Positions 6,565 to 12,840 of a stretch of 16,001 bases of DNA are shown here, piece after piece. A program made the translations under genes and the position numbers. A model generated the notes under the pieces. The model did not search any database. It saw only the letters and a program-made list of their open reading frames with translations, and was not told the DNA's origin. Positions within the stretch are counted from its first letter, which is position 1, and each line of letters begins with the position of its first letter. Source of the DNA: Ruminococcus sp. UBA4240. Lineage in GTDB: Bacteria; Bacillota; Clostridia; Oscillospirales; Ruminococcaceae. The stretch lies in the NCBI GenBank assembly GCA_002395525.1, contig DGXE01000061.1, positions 1 to 16,001 on the forward strand, in the 5' to 3' direction.

Positions 6565-6617
6565 ATAAAAAGCCTCCTGCCGCGTTTGGAGCACGGCAGG
6601 AGGGTGCGGGCTTTCTC
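6565..6617 (-). terminator. Strong hairpin terminator of the 60-aa gene
   Basis: CCTCCTGCCG (6573-6582) pairs perfectly with CGGCAGGAGG (6594-6603). On the minus strand the stem is followed by CTTTTTATTT, and it lies 34 nt after the stop codon at 6637. On the plus strand an outer AAAGC/GCTTT pairing exists with a bulge, so it may also stop transcripts from 6514-6552. Confidence 0.8.
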
Positions 6618-6636
6618 CCAGATTTATTCATGAAAG

Positions 6637-6819
6637 TCAAGAATGATCACGGATGTATTTTGCTGACAGCTTCACGACAAGAATGTAGTCATAGAGATCG
6701 CATTTGGACGGGCGGAGCTCTATGAACCTGACACCGTATGGCAGCTGCGAGGGCATTAGTGATATGATCTGCTCACGCGTGAGGTCTGTATCGTTATAAA
6801 ACCGATATCGTCGTATCAT
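6637..6819 (-). CDS. Small protein of unknown function (60 aa)
   Basis: The product starts MIRRYRFYNDTDLTREQI and contains SQLPYGVRFIELRPSKCDLY before ending AKYIRDHS. I do not recognise it. The gene is supported by a full expression unit: a promoter at 6864-6892, a near-perfect ribosome site AAGGAGGTGA correctly spaced from the ATG at 6817-6819, and a strong terminator at 6573-6603. The ribosome site is embedded in a 7-bp hairpin (6825-6844) that could block translation. It is transcribed away from a plus-strand set of small genes, with the two promoters nearly back to back. That arrangement is common for phage or mobile-element control genes, but no DNA-binding motif is evident. Confidence 0.65.
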   Translation of the reverse strand: MIRRYRFYNDTDLTREQIISLMPSQLPYGVRFIELRPSKCDLYDYILVVKLSAKYIRDHS

Positions 6820-6824
6820 CGTTT

Positions 6825-6844
6825 CACCTCCTTTCGGGGAGGTG
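6825..6844 (-). promoter_or_regulatory. Hairpin sequestering the ribosome binding site of the 60-aa gene
   Basis: In the minus-strand RNA, CACCTCC (6838-6844) can pair perfectly with GGAGGTG (6825-6831) across a CCGAAA loop. GGAGGTG is the ribosome site itself, just before the ATG at 6819. Confidence 0.6.
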
Positions 6845-6854
6845 ATCTGACCCG

Positions 6855-6892
6855 CACGGTAGTATTATATCACAACCGTGTCTGATGTGCAA
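6855..6892 (-). promoter_or_regulatory. Promoter of the 60-aa gene with a palindrome around the -10 box
   Basis: On the minus strand TTGCAC (6887-6892) and TATAAT (6864-6869) are separated by 17 bp. A perfect dyad CACGGT (6855-6860) and ACCGTG (6875-6880), with 14 bp between, encloses the -10 box. This is a plausible repressor site. Confidence 0.65.
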
Positions 6893-6929
6893 GATGTCCT
6901 TGAATGTCCAACATAATATCGGTTATAAT
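6891..6929 (+). promoter_or_regulatory. Promoter of the small-gene cluster with ATGTCC direct repeats
   Basis: TTGAAT (6900-6905) and TATAAT (6924-6929) are separated by 18 bp. The -35 box lies within ATGTCC-TTGA-ATGTCC, a direct repeat with a 10-bp period (one helical turn). The box overlaps the -35 of the divergent promoter by two bases, so one regulator could control both directions. Confidence 0.65.
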
Positions 6930-6979
6930 AAAGGCATACGGAGACGTGTGCTTTTATTTTTTGTGAAAGGATGATAAAG

Positions 6980-7141
6980 ATGCCTGATGCGATGGAAGCG
7001 GCTTACGATGCCGCAAACAGAGAAAACAAGAGCTTGAAGGAGCAAGTCGATCGCTATATACATTTGGCTGATTTGTGGGAAGAAGTAGCGGGATGCTTGC
7101 TTGAGATAACTGACATACTGCGTGAGGATGATAAAGAATGA
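6980..7141 (+). CDS. Small protein of unknown function (53 aa)
   Basis: The product reads MPDAMEAAYDAANRENKSLK, then EQVDRYIHLADLWEEVAGCL, then a short acidic tail. It looks wholly helical and amphipathic, consistent with a short coiled coil. An AAAGGA ribosome site ahead of ATG 6980 favours this start over the in-frame ATG at 6971, which is too close to the site. It is first in a plus-strand set driven by the promoter at 6900-6929. Its stop codon overlaps the next start as ATGA (7138-7141). I recognise no family. Confidence 0.6.
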   Translation: MPDAMEAAYDAANRENKSLKEQVDRYIHLADLWEEVAGCLLEITDILREDDKE

Positions 7142-7337
7142 CTGAAAAGGAAATGAACTTAATAGAGAGGCTGTGCAAGCCTCTGGCAGAGCTGCTGAAA
7201 AAGCACCCGTATCACAGTATAACCATAGATGCTGAGCACATCGAGGTCAACAACACTGTGATGCGGATGCCGGTGACAGTGACAACGTCAAGGTGTATTC
7301 CTACGATACGATGAAAGCAATGATGAAAAATGGATAG
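7138..7337 (+). pseudogene. Small gene of unknown function, apparently frameshifted
   Basis: The first frame starts at ATG 7138, coupled to the previous gene by ATGA. It reads MTEKEMNLIERLCKPLAELL and on to about VNNTVM at 7263, then a run of unlikely residues to a stop at 7312-7314. From 7266 the frame one base back reads DAGDSDNVKVYSYDTMKAMM and ends at the TAG at 7335-7337. That ending sits against the ribosome site of the next gene, as expected for the true end. One base seems to be missing near 7262-7266 relative to an ancestral gene of about 66 codons. A sequencing error would look the same, and the 58-residue product of the first frame cannot be excluded. Confidence 0.5.
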
Positions 7338-7351
7338 GAGGGAGAACAAGC

Positions 7352-7498
7352 ATGATTATTATCAATGGCACAAAGATAGACAGAATAATATCTTTGTATA
7401 TGACTGACAATAACGGGTATGTGGTGTATGACGATGAGAAAGGCGTTACAAGGGGCATCACGTTCACAATGGCAGAGGTGGATGAGATAAGGATATGA
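7352..7498 (+). CDS. Small protein of unknown function (48 aa)
   Basis: The product reads MIIINGTKIDRIISLYMTDN then NGYVVYDDEKGVTRGITFTM and ends EVDEIRI. The alternating hydrophobic pattern suggests a small beta-sheet protein. The ribosome site GGAGGGAG (7337-7344) is strong and well placed. The stop codon overlaps the start of the next gene as ATGA (7495-7498), so the pair is coupled. The following gene encodes another small beta-rich protein, so the two may form a complex; that is inference. No family is recognised. Confidence 0.6.
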   Translation: MIIINGTKIDRIISLYMTDNNGYVVYDDEKGVTRGITFTMAEVDEIRI

Positions 7499-7704
7499 AG
7501 ATAAAACTTTTCGGGCAGGAACGGGACGATATAAAGGCAATACACTTCGTAAACGGAATAATCCGCAGCGGAGACATTCAGACAAAATCAAACGGTGAAA
7601 AAAGCTATGTAATAACAACCGCCGGGCAGACAACAGAGTTTGACGGTGAAGATGCGGTGCAGGCTTCAATCAGATACACACGGAGCAGGGGTTTTTATAC
7701 CTGA
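7495..7704 (+). CDS. Small beta-rich protein of unknown function (69 aa)
   Basis: The product begins MKIKLFGQERDDIKAIHFVN, continues with GIIRSGDIQTKSNGEKSYVI and ends with RSRGFYT. It looks like an antiparallel beta protein with charged turns. Its start overlaps the previous stop (ATGA), and its 3' end runs into the left arm of the long inverted repeat at 7677-7737, so the terminator and coding region overlap. It is the last gene of the small-gene cluster. I recognise no family. Confidence 0.65.
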   Translation: MKIKLFGQERDDIKAIHFVNGIIRSGDIQTKSNGEKSYVITTAGQTTEFDGEDAVQASIRYTRSRGFYT

Positions 7705-7737
7705 AACTAAAGAAAAACCCCCTCGTTTCTCCGTGTG
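7677..7737. terminator. Long inverted repeat, likely bidirectional terminator between convergent genes
   Basis: CACACGGAG (7677-7685) pairs with CTCCGTGTG (7729-7737). Inside it, AGGGGTTTTT (7687-7696) pairs with AAAAACCCCCT (7713-7723) with one bulged base. It lies between a plus-strand gene ending at 7704 and a minus-strand gene ending at 7754. Confidence 0.65.
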
Positions 7738-7753
7738 CAGGTGTGTCCCAAAA

Positions 7754-8386
7754 CTATATGCCCCCAAGAAGCAGCTCCCCCAGCTCATTCAGGGATGAAA
7801 CTGTGGCATCCGGGCGGTACTCATCACTTATCGGCTCCTGTACGGCGCTCAGTCCCTGTCGGATGCGGATGGTCTTCATCCCTGCCATTTTTGCGGGGTA
7901 AATGTCATTGTCCAGCCTGTCGCCTATCATGGTGATGCTGGCGAGGCTGCACCCTGCCTTTTCCACAGCGTATGCGAAGAAGGCGGGGTCGGGCTTTGAA
8001 AGCCCCTCCGTTTCGGACAGCAGGCAAATGTCAAAATATCCGTATATCCCGTCACGCTTCAGCCGCTCCGCAGTGGACGAGGGCTGATTTGCAAGGACAG
8101 CGAGCCTGTACATCTCCCTGAGAGCTTTAAGCAGCTCAGCCACACCGTCAAAAAGCACCTCCTTATCCGTGGAGTAGGGCTCATCACAGGGAATGGCAAA
8201 ATGCTTCCTTGCGTACTGGAAGGGGGAGGGGGCATAGGCGGCGGCACCTGCTTTCATCTGCGCCAGAAAATCGGGCACTGATATGCTTGGGGCAGCCTTT
8301 TCAAGCAGTGAGGTGACCCTTTCAAGGTCGGAATAGGTCTCATCATAGAGGGTGTTCCCAAGGTCAAAGAAAAGCCACTGTGTCAT
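7754..8386 (-). CDS. HAD-superfamily hydrolase
   Basis: The 210-residue protein has the HAD motifs in order. Motif I is FFDLGNTLYDE with nucleophile Asp8. Motif II is near VLANQPSS (residue 100), the motif III lysine is Lys131 in LSKPDP, and motif IV is MIGDRLDNDI (residues 153-162). The residue two after the nucleophile is Gly10 rather than the usual acid/base Asp, as in other DLGN-type members such as E. coli YihX. It is probably a cytoplasmic phosphatase for a small phosphorylated metabolite. Its start codon shares a base with the stop codon of the upstream P-loop kinase gene (TAATG at 8384-8388), so the two are coupled. The kinase/phosphatase pairing suggests a shared nucleoside or sugar substrate, which is inference. 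Confidence 0.88.
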   Translation of the reverse strand: MTQWLFFDLGNTLYDETYSDLERVTSLLEKAAPSISVPDFLAQMKAGAAAYAPSPFQYARKHFAIPCDEPYSTDKEVLFDGVAELLKALREMYRLAVLANQPSSTAERLKRDGIYGYFDICLLSETEGLSKPDPAFFAYAVEKAGCSLASITMIGDRLDNDIYPAKMAGMKTIRIRQGLSAVQEPISDEYRPDATVSSLNELGELLLGGI

Positions 8387-8997
8387 TACTTTTCACCTAT
8401 GCATATATCTGCGCTCATGTCCGGGCGGTACCTGCTGAAATAACGGCGCTCTGCAGGGAAATACCTGTTCTCGTACTTGGCTCTTATCTCGTTTTCATTG
8501 CCGATGTAGGTGTCACGCATTAAGACTCGCTGCAGCCTTACATCCTCCGGAATGTCTATATATATCATATAGTCGAATATCCCTTCAAGCTCATTCCTCT
8601 GCAGGAATATCCCCTCCACTATGACAGCCGTCCTGCTGTCCGTGGTGTATTTTTGGGTGTAGTAGGTGTCATTGTCCTTGTCATACAGCTCGATCTCCGT
8701 TTCACCGCCTTTCCTGAGCTTTGCGACACACTCCCTGAAATAGTCGTATCGCCACTGCAGGTCATAGTAGCATTCCCAGTCAGGGCGGGAGCTGTCATAC
8801 CTTATTGCCCTTGTGTGGATGAAGTCATCGATGTGGAGGAGTACTGTGTGTACACCCGCCTTTTCAAGCCCTGCGCAGATGCTCTCCGATACGGTGCTCT
8901 TGCCTGCTCCTCCCAGACCGTCTATGCCTGCCATGGCAATGCCCTTTGCAGATACAATCCCGCTTATAGTGTCGATTATCGTCCTCTCGTGTGTCAT
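8386..8997 (-). CDS. Uridine-kinase-like P-loop kinase
   Basis: The 203-residue protein has a Walker A motif GLGGAGKST at residues 27-35. LLHIDDFIHTRAIRY (about 53-67) matches the conserved Asp-Asp after the second strand in uridine/pantothenate-type kinases, and TAVIVEGIFLQR matches the VEG element of the same group. Members phosphorylate small molecules such as uridine with ATP or GTP in the cytoplasm; the substrate cannot be read here. A longer start at 9039 is possible. The ATG at 8995-8997 is preferred because AAGGAGACAGGT directly precedes it and the motif spacing fits. It is the first gene of a two-gene operon with the HAD hydrolase. Confidence 0.82.
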   Translation of the reverse strand: MTHERTIIDTISGIVSAKGIAMAGIDGLGGAGKSTVSESICAGLEKAGVHTVLLHIDDFIHTRAIRYDSSRPDWECYYDLQWRYDYFRECVAKLRKGGETEIELYDKDNDTYYTQKYTTDSRTAVIVEGIFLQRNELEGIFDYMIYIDIPEDVRLQRVLMRDTYIGNENEIRAKYENRYFPAERRYFSRYRPDMSADICIGEK

Positions 8998-9038
8998 ACC
9001 TGTCTCCTTGTGATGTATTGCTTTGAAGCTGTAACACA

Positions 9039-9067
9039 TTATTACATATCTGTGTACAAAAAAGCAA
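9039..9067 (-). promoter_or_regulatory. Probable promoter of the kinase/HAD operon
   Basis: On the minus strand TTGCTT (9062-9067) and TAATAA (9039-9044) are separated by 17 bp, with a TATG before the -10 box. The leader is about 35 nt to the ATG at 8997. Confidence 0.45.
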
Positions 9068-9110
9068 TTGACATTTTATACAAACCTGTGCCACATCCCG
9101 ATAGTATGGG

Positions 9111-9155
9111 AAAAAGCTTTGTCTGCCCTGCACTGACGGGGATACGGGCTTTTTT
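9111..9155 (+). terminator. Terminator-like element in the intergenic region before ilvE
   Basis: AAAAAGC (9111-9117) can pair with GCTTTTT (9148-9154), or GCCC (9125-9128) with GGGC (9146-9149), followed by six T. No plus-strand gene lies upstream, so what it would stop is unclear. Confidence 0.3.
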
Positions 9156-9176
9156 ATGAAAATTTTGTGTATCTAC

Positions 9177-9205
9177 TTGAAAAATCAATTATATGGTGGT
9201 ATAAT
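9177..9205 (+). promoter_or_regulatory. Promoter of ilvE
   Basis: TTGAAA (9177-9182) and TATAAT (9200-9205) are separated by 17 bp. The start point near 9212 leaves a leader of about 30 nt, too short for a T-box or other riboswitch. Confidence 0.8.
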
Positions 9206-9243
9206 ATATTCCAGTTTATTTTTTAGAAAGGCAAGTGTTTTAT

Positions 9244-10314
9244 ATGCAGATCAACGTTACAAAGACCACAAACCCCAAGGCAAAGCCTGCTGACGAGAGC
9301 AAGCTGGGCTTTGGCAAGATATTCACCGATCATATGTTCATTATGAACTATGACGAGGGACAGGGCTGGCATGATGCGAGGATCGTTCCCTACGCTCCCT
9401 TTGAGCTTGACCCTTCCGCTATGGTGCTCCACTACGGTCAGGCGGATTTCGAGGGCATGAAGGCTTACCGCACCGAAAAGGGCGACATCCAGCTTTTTAG
9501 GCCCTATGAGAACGCAAAGCGCATAAATCTCTCCAATGACAGGCTCTGCATCCCCCACATCGACGAGAACGACTTTGTTGAGGCTGTAAAGGCTCTTGTA
9601 AAGGTGGATGAGGAATGGGTGCCCCACAACTACGGCACATCCCTCTATATCCGTCCCTTTGTATTTGCAGTTGACCCCATGCTGGGCGTTCATCCCGCAA
9701 AGCACCTGATATTTGCCATCATCTGCTCTCCTGTGGGCGCATACTATGCAGCAGGGCTTGCACCTGTTAAGATCTACGTGGAGCAAAAGTATGTCCGTGC
9801 TGTAACAGGCGGTACCGGCTTTACCAAGGCTGCCGCAAACTACGCTATCTCCCTTAAGGCACAGGAAGTCGCTGCAGAGCAGGGCTATGAGCAGGTACTG
9901 TGGCTTGACGGTGTTCACCGCAAGTACATTGAGGAAGTAGGCGCCATGAACGTTATGTTCGTGGTTGACGGTGAGGTCATCACTCCCTCTCTGGACAGAA
10001 TGTCCATCCTTGGCGGCATAACAAGAAAGTCCTGCATAGAGATACTGCGTCACCACGGCTACAAGGTAACAGAGCGCAATATCGAGATAGATGAGCTGGT
10101 AAAGGCATATGACGAGGGCAAGTTTGAGGAGGCCTTCGGCACAGGCACTGCAGCTGTCATCTCTCCTATCGGTGAGCTCAAGTACGGTGACAAGGTAATG
10201 ACCCTTACAGGCGGCAAGATAGGACCTATCTCACAGTGGCTCTATGACACTCTCACAGGCATCCAGTGGGGCAAGACAGAAGATCCCCTGGGCTGGATAG
10301 AGAAAGTAAACTGA
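9244..10314 (+). CDS. ilvE: Branched-chain amino acid aminotransferase
   Basis: The 356-residue class IV (fold type IV) PLP enzyme exchanges amino groups between leucine, isoleucine or valine and 2-oxoglutarate, in the cytoplasm. It has LHYGQADFEGMKAYR (62-76), SLYIRPFVFA (133-142), the PLP lysine Lys195 in GGTGFTKAAANY, and EVGAMNVMFV (231-240). The last matches the EVGTMN signature of the eukaryotic-like BCAT group. ATG 9244 is chosen over an in-frame GTG at 9235, because the AGAAAGG site is 12 nt from the ATG but only about 3 nt from the GTG. It has its own promoter and a strong terminator, so it is largely monocistronic. Base composition and codon use match the neighbouring housekeeping genes. 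Confidence 0.95.
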   Translation: MQINVTKTTNPKAKPADESKLGFGKIFTDHMFIMNYDEGQGWHDARIVPYAPFELDPSAMVLHYGQADFEGMKAYRTEKGDIQLFRPYENAKRINLSNDRLCIPHIDENDFVEAVKALVKVDEEWVPHNYGTSLYIRPFVFAVDPMLGVHPAKHLIFAIICSPVGAYYAAGLAPVKIYVEQKYVRAVTGGTGFTKAAANYAISLKAQEVAAEQGYEQVLWLDGVHRKYIEEVGAMNVMFVVDGEVITPSLDRMSILGGITRKSCIEILRHHGYKVTERNIEIDELVKAYDEGKFEEAFGTGTAAVISPIGELKYGDKVMTLTGGKIGPISQWLYDTLTGIQWGKTEDPLGWIEKVN

Positions 10315-10321
10315 TGACCAT

Positions 10322-10360
10322 AAGGCGGCGACCCTGTTGCTTTGGTGTTGCCGCCTTTTT
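10322..10360 (+). terminator. Intrinsic terminator after ilvE
   Basis: AAGGCGGC (10322-10329) pairs with GCCGCCTT (10350-10357) and runs into five T (10356-10360), a few bases after the ilvE stop codon. Confidence 0.85.
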
Positions 10361-10381
10361 GTGCATTCCTCGGGTGATGTT

Positions 10382-11350
10382 ATGAACTGGACTGAAATAA
10401 GCATATATACTACTACGGAGGGCATTGACCCTGTATGCGGGAGACTTCTCGGCATCGGAGTCACAGGCTTTGTCATAAAGGATGCCGCCGATTTTGAGGA
10501 TTTCCTTGCCCGCAAGGACGGAAACTGGGACTACATCGACGACGATCTGATGGAGCTTAGAAACTGCGAGACCGCTGTCACCTTCTATCTTGCTGACAAT
10601 GCACAGGGGGCGGAGCAGCTGTCTCTGGTGCGTTCCGAAATGGCGGCTTTGGCGGCATATGACAAGGACGGGCGCTTCGGAAGGCTTGCAATAGACATGG
10701 GCTCTATCCGTGAGGAGGACTGGGCAGAAAACTGGAAGCAGTACTTCAAGCCCTTTACCGTGGGGGAAAGGCTTGCAGTCAAGCCCTCATGGGAAAGCTA
10801 TGACAACACCGATGACCGCACCGTGCTGGAGATAGACCCGGGCTCCTCCTTCGGGACGGGCCAGCACCACACCACCCGCCTGTGCCTTGAATACATTGAT
10901 GAATGCGTAAAGGGCGGAGAAAAGGTGCTTGACCTGGGCTGCGGCAGCGGAATACTCTCCGTGGCTGCACTGCTTCTTGGGGCATCATCTGCCTTTGCGG
11001 TGGATATAGACGAGAATTCCGTGCGCATTGCAAACGAAACAGCATCCAAAAACCACGTCCCCCCGGAGAGATACACCACAGCCGTGGGCAATATCTGCGA
11101 GGACAGCGCTTTGCGGGAGCGCATAGGCACTGGGTATGACCTTATCTGTGCCAACATCGTTGCGGATGTGCTAATCGCCATGGCACCCTATTTCAGGGGC
11201 TTTCTGGGCAAGGATGGGGTGCTTCTCATCTCGGGGATAATATCCCCCCGTGCGGATGAGGTCATCTCCGCTGTGTGCGCACAGGGCTTTGAGATGGTAA
11301 ATATGCGTGAATCCTCCGACTGGGCGGCTGTAAGACTGAAACAGGTATGA
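10382..11350 (+). CDS. prmA: Ribosomal protein L11 methyltransferase
   Basis: The 322-residue protein methylates ribosomal protein L11 using S-adenosylmethionine. It shows the PrmA order. An N-terminal substrate-recognition domain (MNWTEISIYT onward) is followed by EEDWAENWKQYFKPF (111-125) and PGSSFGTGQHHTT (153-165). The SAM-binding loop is VLDLGCGSGILSVAA (182-196), with the acidic VDID at 207-210, and the ANIVADVL signature is near 258-265. The ATG at 10382 follows a GGGTGATG site; the 15-codon upstream extension lies in the ilvE terminator loop and is unlikely. No clear promoter lies between the ilvE terminator and this start, so partial read-through or a weak promoter inside the terminator region is assumed. 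Confidence 0.95.
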   Translation: MNWTEISIYTTTEGIDPVCGRLLGIGVTGFVIKDAADFEDFLARKDGNWDYIDDDLMELRNCETAVTFYLADNAQGAEQLSLVRSEMAALAAYDKDGRFGRLAIDMGSIREEDWAENWKQYFKPFTVGERLAVKPSWESYDNTDDRTVLEIDPGSSFGTGQHHTTRLCLEYIDECVKGGEKVLDLGCGSGILSVAALLLGASSAFAVDIDENSVRIANETASKNHVPPERYTTAVGNICEDSALRERIGTGYDLICANIVADVLIAMAPYFRGFLGKDGVLLISGIISPRADEVISAVCAQGFEMVNMRESSDWAAVRLKQV

Positions 11351-11376
11351 TCCGGGCAGAATTTTACAAAAAAGAC

Positions 11377-11405
11377 TTGTATTTTCTGAAGTGTTGTAGT
11401 ATAAT
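11377..11405 (+). promoter_or_regulatory. Promoter of the carboxyltransferase operon
   Basis: TTGTAT (11377-11382) and TATAAT (11400-11405) are separated by 17 bp. The leader is about 85 nt and can form a hairpin, TTCGGC (11434-11439) with GCCGAA (11456-11461), of unknown role. Confidence 0.75.
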
Positions 11406-11495
11406 GGGAGAGATGTTTGCAGTTATAAACGTTTTCGGCGGTTGAACAACGGACAGCCGAATGCTGACAGCGTACCCTCATTTCGGGAGGAATAT

Positions 11496-12815
11496 ATGAT
11501 CTCTAAAGAAGAATATTACAGCAGGGCGCAGACTCCTGCAAGGGAGCGCCTTGCCATGCTTTTTGACGGGGGAGCGTATACAGAGCTTTTCCCCGCATTT
11601 TCCGAGGACGGCAGAGGCAGTACAGTCGTTGCGGCTCACGGGCTTGTGAACGGCAGTGCAGTCTACGCCTTTTCCCAGGACAGCACAGTGCTTTCGGGGG
11701 CTGTGGATGAGGCTCATGCCCGCAAGATAGCAAAGGTATACGATCTTGCCATGCAAAACGGCGTGCCTGTTGTGGGAGTGTATGATTCCCACGGCGCATA
11801 CCTTGACGACGGCGCAAAGTCCCTTGCCGCATACAGCCTTATCATGTCCAAGGTGACGGATGCATCAGGGTTGATACCCACTGTTTCCGTCATATGCGGG
11901 ATATGCTCCGGTATTATGGCTTCTGTGGCGTGCGGGGCTGACCTTTCGGTACAGTGCGCTGACAGCAGCCTGTACTTTGACCCTGCTTTCCCTCTTGACG
12001 GGAAGGCAGCCGCAGAGAGCGGCATTGTGAGCATCTGTGCCGGGGATGAGGCGAGTGCCTTTGAGAATGTAAGGGATTATCTTGCACTTATGCCCGAGAA
12101 CAACCTGAGCGTCCCTGCAGGGGGCGAGTTCTCCGGGGATGAGGCGGCTGATTTTTCCACGGCTGAGAAATCAGCGATGACCATTGCTGATACAGGCTCC
12201 CTCCTTGAGCTTTATAAAGGATACGGCAGCAGTGTTGCGGCACTGGGCTTTGTAAGGGGCATGGCGGCAGGAATAATAGCCACCGACCCCAAAACGCCCC
12301 TTACCGATGCGGATATGGAGAAGACATCCCGCCTTGTAAGGCTCTGCGATGCCTATTCCATCCCTGTGATAAGCATAGTGGATGTGCCCTGTGTAAAGTG
12401 TGCGCCCCGCTCCCTTATGACCATGTCCGGGGCATATGCGGCGGCTACCTCCGCTAAGATAACACTTATTTCAGGAAAAGCAGCAGGTTCGGTATTCTCT
12501 GCATTTGCAGGTGCAAGTGCGGACGTTGCCATTGCCCTTGATACCGCTGTTATAGCCCCTCTCGATCCCATGACAGCCGCTGAATTTCTCTATCATGACA
12601 GGCTGCAGGGTGTCAGCGACACAAAGGCAGCCCGTGAGGCTATAGCCGCAGAGTATGCCGCAAATGAGGGCTCTCCCTTCCTTGCTGCACAGAAGGGCGC
12701 AGTGGCTGATGTGACACAGGCAGCCTATGCCAAGCAGCTGATAGCAGATGAGCTTTCAGTATGCGCAGGCAAGCGCCTGGTAAGAACTCTTCCCAAGAAG
12801 CACAGCCTGATATAA
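11496..12815 (+). CDS. Carboxyltransferase-domain subunit (12S / MmdA-like)
   Basis: The 439-residue protein is a crotonase-fold carboxyltransferase. TPARERLAMLFDGGAYTELF (13-32) and YAFSQDSTVLSGAVDEAHA (about 65-83) match the acyl-CoA carboxyltransferase family, followed by KIAKVYDLAMQNGVPVVGVYDS. In related systems it moves a carboxyl group between a CoA ester (methylmalonyl-, malonyl- or propionyl-CoA) and a biotin carrier. It is about 60-80 residues shorter than typical MmdA. Its oxyanion-hole regions are unusual: DSHGAYLDDG replaces the common SGGARIQEG, GICSGIMAS replaces GPCAGG, and KAAGSVFSAFAG replaces KAYGGAY. Substrate choice is therefore uncertain. ATG 11496 follows GGGAGG with 6-nt spacing. 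It heads an operon with the biotin carrier (25 nt downstream) and the PycB-like subunit. Confidence 0.85.
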   Translation: MISKEEYYSRAQTPARERLAMLFDGGAYTELFPAFSEDGRGSTVVAAHGLVNGSAVYAFSQDSTVLSGAVDEAHARKIAKVYDLAMQNGVPVVGVYDSHGAYLDDGAKSLAAYSLIMSKVTDASGLIPTVSVICGICSGIMASVACGADLSVQCADSSLYFDPAFPLDGKAAAESGIVSICAGDEASAFENVRDYLALMPENNLSVPAGGEFSGDEAADFSTAEKSAMTIADTGSLLELYKGYGSSVAALGFVRGMAAGIIATDPKTPLTDADMEKTSRLVRLCDAYSIPVISIVDVPCVKCAPRSLMTMSGAYAAATSAKITLISGKAAGSVFSAFAGASADVAIALDTAVIAPLDPMTAAEFLYHDRLQGVSDTKAAREAIAAEYAANEGSPFLAAQKGAVADVTQAAYAKQLIADELSVCAGKRLVRTLPKKHSLI

Positions 12816-12840
12816 CTCCAGTCTCTGTAAAGGTGATAAT

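Larger units (their letters stand above)
3985..7740. mobile_element. Phage-derived island (degenerate prophage remnant)
   Basis: The interval holds a truncated NrdD-like gene, a phage minor capsid protein 2 gene with a variable C-terminal domain, its likely partner gene, a YjcQ-family gene and several genes of about 50-70 codons with dense overlaps. This is phage-like packing, unlike the metabolic operons on both sides. Terminase, portal, scaffold, major capsid, tail, lysis and integrase genes are all missing, so it cannot be a functional phage. The right edge is set at the long inverted repeat at 7677-7737. I saw no obvious attachment-site duplication, so both borders are approximate. Confidence 0.55.

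Noticed and set aside
3860..7740. Intact prophage with attachment sites
   Set aside because: No integrase, terminase, portal or major capsid gene is present, and no repeat shared by the two edges was seen.
9060..9243. T-box riboswitch controlling ilvE
   Set aside because: The promoter at 9177-9205 leaves a leader of only about 30 nt, and no T-box core was seen.
9223..10056. Long minus-strand open frame of 277 codons opposite ilvE
   Set aside because: It mirrors the strongly conserved ilvE frame, runs through the ilvE promoter side and has no recognisable motif; it is a codon-use shadow.
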